From: Acidimicrobiia bacterium
GTDB taxonomy: Bacteria; Actinomycetota; Acidimicrobiia; Spongiisociales; JAHEDJ01
DNA length: 64,000 bases
Assembly: GCA_029210695.1 (NCBI GenBank)
Contig: JARGFH010000004.1
Span: 54,467-118,466 of the forward strand
Reading direction: 5' to 3'
Shown: piece by piece, positions 58,921-64,000 of the stretch
How positions within the stretch are numbered: the stretch's first letter is position 1
How the letters are laid out: every line of letters begins with the position of its first letter
Translations under genes and position numbers: made by a program
Notes under the pieces: generated by a model
Databases searched by the model: none
Told to the model about the DNA's origin: nothing
The model's input: only the letters and a program-made list of their open reading frames with translations

Positions 58921-60510
58921 CTATCGCTGGCGGCGGCGCAGTCCGGCTAGTTCCGGTGCTCGCAACAGCCGCGCTACCCCGACAAACACCGCGCCGACCA
59001 CCAGGGCCCCGACCGCCAGCGATCCGAGAGATCGCCAGAAGCTCGACTCGGCGATATCGCCGGTGACTGAGGACACTGCCCACCAGCCGGCTATCGCCGC
59101 CAGCCCGGCCGCCACCGCGCTCCGGGTCGCCGAGATCAGCAGCGGCCTGAGTTCGGCGGTGCCGGTCCTGTGGTACCAAATGGTGGCCATGAGCACGGTG
59201 TAGACGACCATCGCCAGCGTGCTGGCCAGTGCCATCCCGGGCGTGCCCATCAGCTCGAAGAGCCAGATGTAGAGGCCGACTCCGACCACCGTACCGATGG
59301 TCCCCGTAGTGACGGGCACCCACATCTCCCGTCGTGCGTAGAAGCCGCGGGCGTACAGCTGATGGGCCCCCCAGACGGGGATACTGAATGCGTACGGGAC
59401 CAGGGCCGCCGCTGTTCCCACCGTGGCGGCGGTCGTGAACTCGCCTCTTTCGAAAACCACTTTGACGGCCGGTTGCGATGCGGCGAGGACGGCGGCGGTG
59501 GCGGCCGCTCCCGCAAAGAACGTGTACTGGAGTGCTCTCCGCAGGGTGGCGGCCAACTCTGCGTGGCGGCCCTCGGCAAAGAGCCTGGTGAGGAACGGGT
59601 AGGCAGCCACACCGGCCGCCTGGGCGATCATCCCGACCGGCAGCATGTTGAGCCGCCGTGCCAGGCCGAGTTGGGTAATCGACCCCTCGCCTGCCCATTG
59701 ACCGAAGATCCGCACGAACTGTTCATCGAGTACGGCAATCGATTGACCGAGCATGAGGGGAAGAGCCAGTACCGCATACTCCCAAACGGAAGGGTGCCGC
59801 CATGGTGTGCCCGGCATCCACCGGAGCCCGGCTCGTCTGGCTCCGTAGACCTGGAGTGAGAAGTTGCCGATGATTGCTCCGGCCAGTGCTCCGTAAACGA
59901 ATCCGGCCGGGGACGGCTTGCCGATGGCCCAGCTGATCAGTCCTCCGGCGATGATGCTCAGGTTGTAGACGAGGGGGGCCAGCGCCGGAATGAGGAACTG
60001 CCGTTTGGCGTACTGCACAGCCATGAGCAGCGAACCCAGCAGGAAGAAGAGCTGGGCGGGAGCGACGATCCTGGTCAGTGAAGCGACCTCCGTCAGCTGG
60101 GCCTCAGTGAGTCGTTTGGCAGCATCTGAAACCGGCAGCCAGTCGGACAACCTGACGAAGAGCAGATCCACGAGCGGCCTGGCAAAGATGATGGTCAGTG
60201 CGGTGAGGACCGTCATCACGAGCGTGACGGGGCGAACGACGGCTGCGAACGACCGCCACGCCCCTTCTTCGTCGTCGTCGACGAAGTAGCGGGAGAGGAT
60301 CGGGATGAACGTGATGGTCATGTACCCGCCCGCCATGAGGTAGAAGAGCAGGTCGGGAATGAAGAAGGCGGCGAAGTAGATATCGCCGGCGGCGGTTGCT
60401 CCGAGGAGGTTGGCGATGAGCAGATCGCGCAGCAGGCCGAGGACCCTGGACAGCACGATCCCACCGGAGACGACTAGTGCCGCGGCGCCGATGGTCGTCC
60501 GGCGGCTCAT
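58921..60510 (-). CDS. murJ: Lipid II flippase MurJ
   Basis: A 529-residue MVF-family protein with 14 predicted membrane helices. Typical stretches are LSRVLGLLRDLLIANLLGA, ARPLVDLLF, and LGLARRLNMLPVGMIAQA, with the family's arginine in LVKVVFERGEFT-like form (KVVFERGEF). It flips lipid II for peptidoglycan synthesis. The start at 60510 overlaps the PHP gene stop by 4 nt; a reading from 60579 lies in that gene. Confidence 0.93.
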   Translation of the reverse strand: MSRRTTIGAAALVVSGGIVLSRVLGLLRDLLIANLLGATAAGDIYFAAFFIPDLLFYLMAGGYMTITFIPILSRYFVDDDEEGAWRSFAAVVRPVTLVMTVLTALTIIFARPLVDLLFVRLSDWLPVSDAAKRLTEAQLTEVASLTRIVAPAQLFFLLGSLLMAVQYAKRQFLIPALAPLVYNLSIIAGGLISWAIGKPSPAGFVYGALAGAIIGNFSLQVYGARRAGLRWMPGTPWRHPSVWEYAVLALPLMLGQSIAVLDEQFVRIFGQWAGEGSITQLGLARRLNMLPVGMIAQAAGVAAYPFLTRLFAEGRHAELAATLRRALQYTFFAGAAATAAVLAASQPAVKVVFERGEFTTAATVGTAAALVPYAFSIPVWGAHQLYARGFYARREMWVPVTTGTIGTVVGVGLYIWLFELMGTPGMALASTLAMVVYTVLMATIWYHRTGTAELRPLLISATRSAVAAGLAAIAGWWAVSSVTGDIAESSFWRSLGSLAVGALVVGAVFVGVARLLRAPELAGLRRRQR

Positions 60511-61361
60511 CGCGGCAGGGCGGCCTGCGCCGCTTTCAGTTCTTCGAGCACCTCGTCTGCGACGACGAGGTCGCCCCAACCGGTTCCCAACTCGAGGCCG
60601 GTTTTGTAAGTTCCGTGGTAGTCAGAACCGCCGGAAGGGATCATTCCGAACGATCTGGTCACCTCGGCCAGCGCGGCCCGCTCTTCAATCGAGTATTCGG
60701 GGTAGTAGCAGTCGACTCCGGCGAGGCCGATGCCGGCGAGGTGGGAGAAGGCCTCCCGAAATTGCGTTTCCGAATCGAGCCCCATCGTGTAGGGGTGCGA
60801 GAGGATCGGCAGGGCACGAGACCGGAGCGCCAGGTCGATCGACTCCTCGGGGGTCAGCCGCTCACGCCCAACGTAGGCAGGCCGGCCGTTGCCGAGGTAC
60901 TCGTCGAACGCCGCCCGCATATCCTCTACGACTCCTTTGCGGACGAGCAGGGCGGCCAGGTGCGGCCTCCCGGCGACGCCAACTCCCGCCTCCCGGGCGA
61001 CCTCGTCTGTTGTGATGTCGATGCCGAGGTCGTTGAGTCGTTCCACGATGCGATTGTTGCGCTGGGCCCGACTTTCCTGCAGGCGGTTCAGGCGGTCCTG
61101 AAGGGGTCCCGACCGGGGTTCGAGGAACAGGACGACCAGATGGAGCGTTCCCGGTTCCCATTCGCAGGAGATCTCCACTCCGGGTATGAGTTCGATGGCG
61201 AGATTCCGGGCAGCCTCCCGGGCTTCCGGAATGCCGTCCTGTGTGTCGTGATCCGTGAGCGCCAATGCGGTCAGGCCGATGGATTGGGCCGCCTCGACGA
61301 GTTGTCGCGGCGAGTCGGAGCCGTCTGAATAGCGGCTGTGGGTGTGGAGATCGACGGGCAT
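60507..61361 (-). CDS. PHP-domain phosphoesterase (RNase AM/TrpH-like)
   Basis: A 284-residue PHP protein. It starts MPVDLHTHSRYSDGSDSPRQ, then ALTDHDTQDG, GVEISCEWEPGTLHL, LSHPYTMG, and GSDYHGTYK. These supply the trinuclear metal site. The family includes RNase AM and 5'-phosphatases such as 3',5'-nucleoside bisphosphate phosphatases. The ATG at 61361 is at the conserved beginning; the longer 61529 reading overlaps the divergent pabBC promoter. Confidence 0.9.
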   Translation of the reverse strand: MPVDLHTHSRYSDGSDSPRQLVEAAQSIGLTALALTDHDTQDGIPEAREAARNLAIELIPGVEISCEWEPGTLHLVVLFLEPRSGPLQDRLNRLQESRAQRNNRIVERLNDLGIDITTDEVAREAGVGVAGRPHLAALLVRKGVVEDMRAAFDEYLGNGRPAYVGRERLTPEESIDLALRSRALPILSHPYTMGLDSETQFREAFSHLAGIGLAGVDCYYPEYSIEERAALAEVTRSFGMIPSGGSDYHGTYKTGLELGTGWGDLVVADEVLEELKAAQAALPR

Positions 61362-61415
61362 GTCCGCCCGGCAGGGTAGCGACACGTGCCGCTCGTCCCG
61401 GCCATCATGGGCGGA

Positions 61416-61421
61416 TACCAT
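61416..61421 (+). promoter_or_regulatory. TACCAT -10 hexamer upstream of the PabB-PabC gene
   Basis: Ends 9 nt before the GTG at 61431. The facing PHP gene has TACCCT (61378-61373) 11 nt before its start, so the two promoters nearly touch. Confidence 0.45.
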
Positions 61422-61430
61422 CACCCGAAC

Positions 61431-63209
61431 GTGGAGCCCCGCACGAGCACCGATCGCCCGCCATACGCACGATTCGATGACCTGAGACCGCACCGCCGTC
61501 GCTCGTTCGAGTTGTCGGACGCGGACCACCTGCTCATCGCCGGCTCTGCCGGCGAGGTGGCAGATGTGCTCGATGCCGCCGAGGCGGCGGTAGAGCGGGG
61601 AAGCTGGGTGGCCGGGTTCGTGTCCTATGAAGCCGCTCCCGGTTTGGATCCGACGCTCCAGGTGGTGTCCTCACCGGCCGGCGAATTCGACGGGTTTCCG
61701 GCTGCCTGGTTCGCCGTCTTTCCGCATCGGTCTCCGACGAGTGCAGCACCCGCAGCCGGATACACGCTGGGTGACTGGATCGCATCGGTCGACGAAAGCG
61801 GTCACGGCCACGCCGTCGACGAGATCAGGGAACTCATCAAGCGAGGCGAAACGTATCAAGTGAACTACACGATCGGCATGTCGGCACCGTTCTCCGGCAG
61901 CGCCCGGTCGTTGTACCTGGACCTCACGGCGTCGCAGGCTTGCGGCTATGGAGCCTTCATCGACGCCGGACGCTGGCAGATTGCTTCGGCTTCGCCGGAG
62001 TTGTTCTTCGAGTGGGCTGATGGCCGGATCATGTGCCGGCCGATGAAGGGCACTGCCCCGCGCGGACTGGTGACGGCCGATGATGAAGAGCATCGGCTCG
62101 CCCTTCTCGCCTCCGAGAAGGATCGGGCCGAGAACGTCATGATCGTGGACATGGTCCGCAACGATCTCGGCCGGGTAGCCGCGGTCGGATCGGTCGATAC
62201 GCCCGCCCTCTTCACTGCCGAGAAGTACGACACGTTGTGGCAGCTCACCTCAACCGTGACTGCGACGACGGAACCCGGCACCTCGCTTCTGACGGTTTTT
62301 CGGGCGTTGTTCCCGAGCGCCTCCATCACCGGGGCTCCGAAGGTGGCGACGATGGGCATCATCCGGGCTCTCGAACACCGGCCGCGCGGGGTGTATTGCG
62401 GGACCATTGGTTTTGGTGGCCCCGGTGTCGATGGCCGGCCGGAATGGGCTTTCAATGTGGCCATTCGGACCGTCCTCGTCGACGTTGAGCACGGAGTCGC
62501 TCACTACGGGACCGGCGGTGGTATCACGATCGACTCGACCGCCGGGGGTGAGTATCGCGAGGCGCTTCTCAAAGCTGAGATCCTTGCCCGGCGCACCGCA
62601 GACTTCCGACTGCTCGAGACGATGGTGTGGCGACCGGGGTCGGGGGTCTGGTTGCTGGACCGGCATCTCAATCGTCTCATGGAGTCCGCCTGGTATTTCG
62701 ATGTTCCGATCGACGCCTCGATCGTGGAAGCTTCGATCAAGGCAGCCACCGACCGGTTGACGGCAGCGTCAATCGTGCGCCTACTCGTTGATCGGACCGG
62801 GGGGATGGTGGTCGAGGCTGGCCCGCTGCCACTCGCAGACGTTGTGGTGCGGTTGGTGCTGGACGACCGACCCGTCGATCGTTTGGATCCGCTCCTCTAT
62901 CACAAGACCACGAGTCGCAGTGTCTACGAGGCTGCCCTCAACCGGCATCCAGAGGCGCCCGACGTCGTGTTGTGGAACGAAGCGGACGAGATCACAGAGA
63001 CGACGGTCGGCAACCTGGCGGTATTGCTCGACGGTGAATGGTGGACGCCACCGGTCACGTCCGGCTGCCTACCGGGTACGTACCGGGCGGAACTGCTCGA
63101 CGAGGCTCGGATCCGCGAACGAGTGATCTCAGTCGATGAGCTGCGCGTCGCCAACGCGATTGCCCGGCTCAACTCAGTGAGGGGCTGGGAGACGGCATTC
63201 CTGATGTAG
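61431..63209 (+). CDS. Aminodeoxychorismate synthase I/aminodeoxychorismate lyase fusion (PabB-PabC)
   Basis: A 592-residue two-domain enzyme for p-aminobenzoate. Residues about 80-375 are a chorismate-binding domain: ETYQVNYTIGM, ASASPELFFE, CRPMKGTAPRG, IVDMVRNDLGRVA and PSASITGAPKV. Residues about 385-592 form a fold-type IV PLP lyase with the Schiff-base Lys in LLYHKTTSR and NEADEITETTVGNL. Both steps from aminodeoxychorismate to pABA are thus in one protein; the glutaminase PabA is not in the window. GTG 61431 is preceded by a -10 hexamer; the ATG at 61386 is less likely. Confidence 0.93.
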   Translation: MEPRTSTDRPPYARFDDLRPHRRRSFELSDADHLLIAGSAGEVADVLDAAEAAVERGSWVAGFVSYEAAPGLDPTLQVVSSPAGEFDGFPAAWFAVFPHRSPTSAAPAAGYTLGDWIASVDESGHGHAVDEIRELIKRGETYQVNYTIGMSAPFSGSARSLYLDLTASQACGYGAFIDAGRWQIASASPELFFEWADGRIMCRPMKGTAPRGLVTADDEEHRLALLASEKDRAENVMIVDMVRNDLGRVAAVGSVDTPALFTAEKYDTLWQLTSTVTATTEPGTSLLTVFRALFPSASITGAPKVATMGIIRALEHRPRGVYCGTIGFGGPGVDGRPEWAFNVAIRTVLVDVEHGVAHYGTGGGITIDSTAGGEYREALLKAEILARRTADFRLLETMVWRPGSGVWLLDRHLNRLMESAWYFDVPIDASIVEASIKAATDRLTAASIVRLLVDRTGGMVVEAGPLPLADVVVRLVLDDRPVDRLDPLLYHKTTSRSVYEAALNRHPEAPDVVLWNEADEITETTVGNLAVLLDGEWWTPPVTSGCLPGTYRAELLDEARIRERVISVDELRVANAIARLNSVRGWETAFLM

Positions 63210-63236
63210 CTCGCCCATGAGTCCGTCCGGCTCAGT

Positions 63237-63293
63237 TGCCCCCTCTGCCTCGTGGATTCGGCATCTCCCCCGCTGACGCGGGGGAGAAACGCG
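63237..63293. repeat. Palindromic element A, copy 4
   Basis: 57 bp, TGCCCCCTCTGCCTCGTGG to GAGAAACGCG, with CTCCCCCGCTG and CGCGGGGGAG arms. One base differs from copy 5. Confidence 0.85.
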
Positions 63294-63315
63294 ACTGGGT
63301 TGTGCAGCTTGTTTT

Positions 63316-63376
63316 GCGTTCTCCCACCGCCGGAGGTTGGGGGGAGTCCCGGAGCGAAGCGGAGGGGAGGGGGGCT
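63316..63376. repeat. Palindromic element B, copy 2
   Basis: GCGTTCTCCCACC to GAGGGGAGGGGGGCT, flanked by A copies 4 and 5, exactly as B copy 1 is flanked at 41.7-42.0 kb. Confidence 0.75.
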
Positions 63377-63391
63377 CTTGGTGGCTTGTGT

Positions 63392-63448
63392 TGCCCCCTC
63401 TGCCTCGTGGACTCGGCATCTCCCCCGCTGACGCGGGGGAGAAACGCG
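63392..63448. repeat. Palindromic element A, copy 5
   Basis: 57 bp that runs directly into the heptamer array at 63446. There is no gene between 63210 and 63541. Confidence 0.85.
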
Positions 63449-63543
63449 ACTAGGAACTCGCGACTCGCGACTAGGAACTCGCGACTAGCGACTAGCAACT
63501 CGCGACTAGCAACTCGCGACTAGCAACTCGCGACTAGCAACTA
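63446..63543. repeat. Heptamer array, locus 5 (14 units)
   Basis: Fourteen consecutive 7-bp units, chiefly GCGACTA and GCAACTC with GGAACTC and GCGACTC variants, no interruption in period. The complement fits NRGTYSY (TAGTCGC, GAGTTGC, GAGTTCC). The last unit ends in the TA that borders the IS630-type element. Confidence 0.85.
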
Positions 63544-63939
63544 GTGGTCTGTCGCGGATTCAGTGATCTGGTTGAGGGCGGCTCGTCCTCGTTTGACTTT
63601 GGCAATGATTTCTTCGGCGGTCTTGTGCCAGATGAAGGGTTTCGGGTCGTTGTTCCAGGCTTGAGTCCATAGTTCGATGGAGGCGATGAGTTGCTGAACG
63701 CTGGTGAAGCTGTCGCGGCGTAGGCGTTTGTCGGTGAGCTCTTTGAACCAGCGTTCGATCAGGTTCAGCCACGACGACGAGGTCGGGGTGTAGTGGATGT
63801 GCCACCGGTCTCGACGGGAGGGGTGTTCGAGCCATTTGGTGACGTTGTCGTGTTTGTGGGTGGCGTAGTTGTCGGCGACGAGGTGGATGTCGAGGTCGTC
63901 GGGGACGGTGCGGTCGATGAGTTTGAGGAGGCTCACTAC
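63541..63939 (-). pseudogene. IS630-type transposase, C-terminal remnant
   Basis: About 132 recognisable residues of a DDE transposase: LKLIDRTVPDDLDIHLVADN with the second Asp in VADNYATHK, the TPTSSSWLNLIERWF motif with the catalytic Glu, then KRLRRDSF. The N-terminal helix-turn-helix and the first Asp are missing, because homology stops at about 63939 where the inverted repeat begins. The TAG stop is made by the C of the flank and the TA at the insertion site. It cannot be active by itself. Confidence 0.85.
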
Positions 63940-63955
63940 GCTCAACTGACCACTA
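63542..63955. mobile_element. Shortened IS630-type element
   Basis: TA at 63542-63543 and 63954-63955 bound 410 bp. The left end is GTGGTCTGTCGCGGATTCAG. The right end, read inward, is GTGGTCAGTTGAGCG, agreeing at the first six bases and several later ones. A full IS630 is about 1.1 kb, so the N-terminal half of the transposase has been deleted. The left end matches the MITE at 23539. Bases 63956-64000 show nothing I can name. Confidence 0.7.
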
Positions 63956-64000
63956 CCGGATGACTTGGAAACCAAACAACCGAGTCTCCATCAAACCCAG

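Noticed and set aside
63446..63543. Possible small CRISPR array
   Set aside because: The unit is 7 bp without spacers, and no cas gene is near. It is a tandem array.

Overview
The window is high-GC DNA from an actinobacterium, probably an uncultured lineage near Acidimicrobiia. This is inferred from gene content (acyl-CoA carboxylase epsilon-like subunit beside methylmalonyl-CoA epimerase, GlpX, Ada-AlkA fusion, a Gram-positive type SOS box) and from many genes that lack a Shine-Dalgarno site and have a TANNNT hexamer 6-9 nt before the start codon. No rRNA, tRNA or CRISPR array was seen.

Layout. 1-3.6 kb: partial metallo-beta-lactamase gene, cyclic-nucleotide/patatin phospholipase, LtrA. 3.6-15.8 kb: the most interesting region, a divergent catabolic cluster. 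A leftward ten-gene run encodes a ring-opening amidohydrolase of the barbiturase/cyanuric acid hydrolase family, the three-part FdrA/DUF1116/DUF2877 carbamoyltransferase-type system, a three-subunit molybdenum hydroxylase, a GNAT-like protein, a thiolase-like protein without its nucleophilic cysteine, and a DUF35 zinc-ribbon/OB protein. A yeast-type cytosine deaminase and an Asp/Glu racemase-superfamily protein are transcribed the other way. Read together they suggest oxidative pyrimidine breakdown (cytosine, uracil, barbiturate, ureidomalonate) ending in phosphorolytic recovery of carbamoyl phosphate.

15.9-27.7 kb: two large secreted proteins (M23 peptidase with LVIVD-like repeats; a 1687-residue BNR-type protein), a tandem-DsbA lipoprotein gene broken by a 107-bp MITE-like insertion, and a hybrid histidine kinase plus NarL-type regulator. 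The DsbA and kinase genes share a duplicated ~142-bp leader with a compensating hairpin. 27.7-35 kb: an SOS-box-controlled unknown gene, Ogt, Ada-AlkA, a histidine kinase, ManC, MgtC and a dienoyl-CoA isomerase-like crotonase. 35-42 kb: secreted ExeM-type nuclease, dodecin, histidine kinase, nitroreductase. 42-50.5 kb: dGTPase-like HD protein, phosphonate-type ABC importer with an unusual giant permease, 5'-nucleotidase, ABC exporter. 50.6-63.2 kb: dnaX-ybaB-recR, a DUF3524 glycosyltransferase, HAD protein, lipoprotein, GlpX, thiolase, epimerase, MurJ, PHP phosphoesterase and a PabB-PabC fusion. 63.2-64 kb: intergenic repeats and a shortened IS630-type element whose ends match the insertion in the DsbA gene.

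Three intergenic repeat families recur: heptamer-period arrays fitting NRGTYSY (five loci), 57-58-bp palindromic elements in A-B-A order (two loci), and CCCCGTTCT-type inverted repeats after genes (three loci plus a related one).
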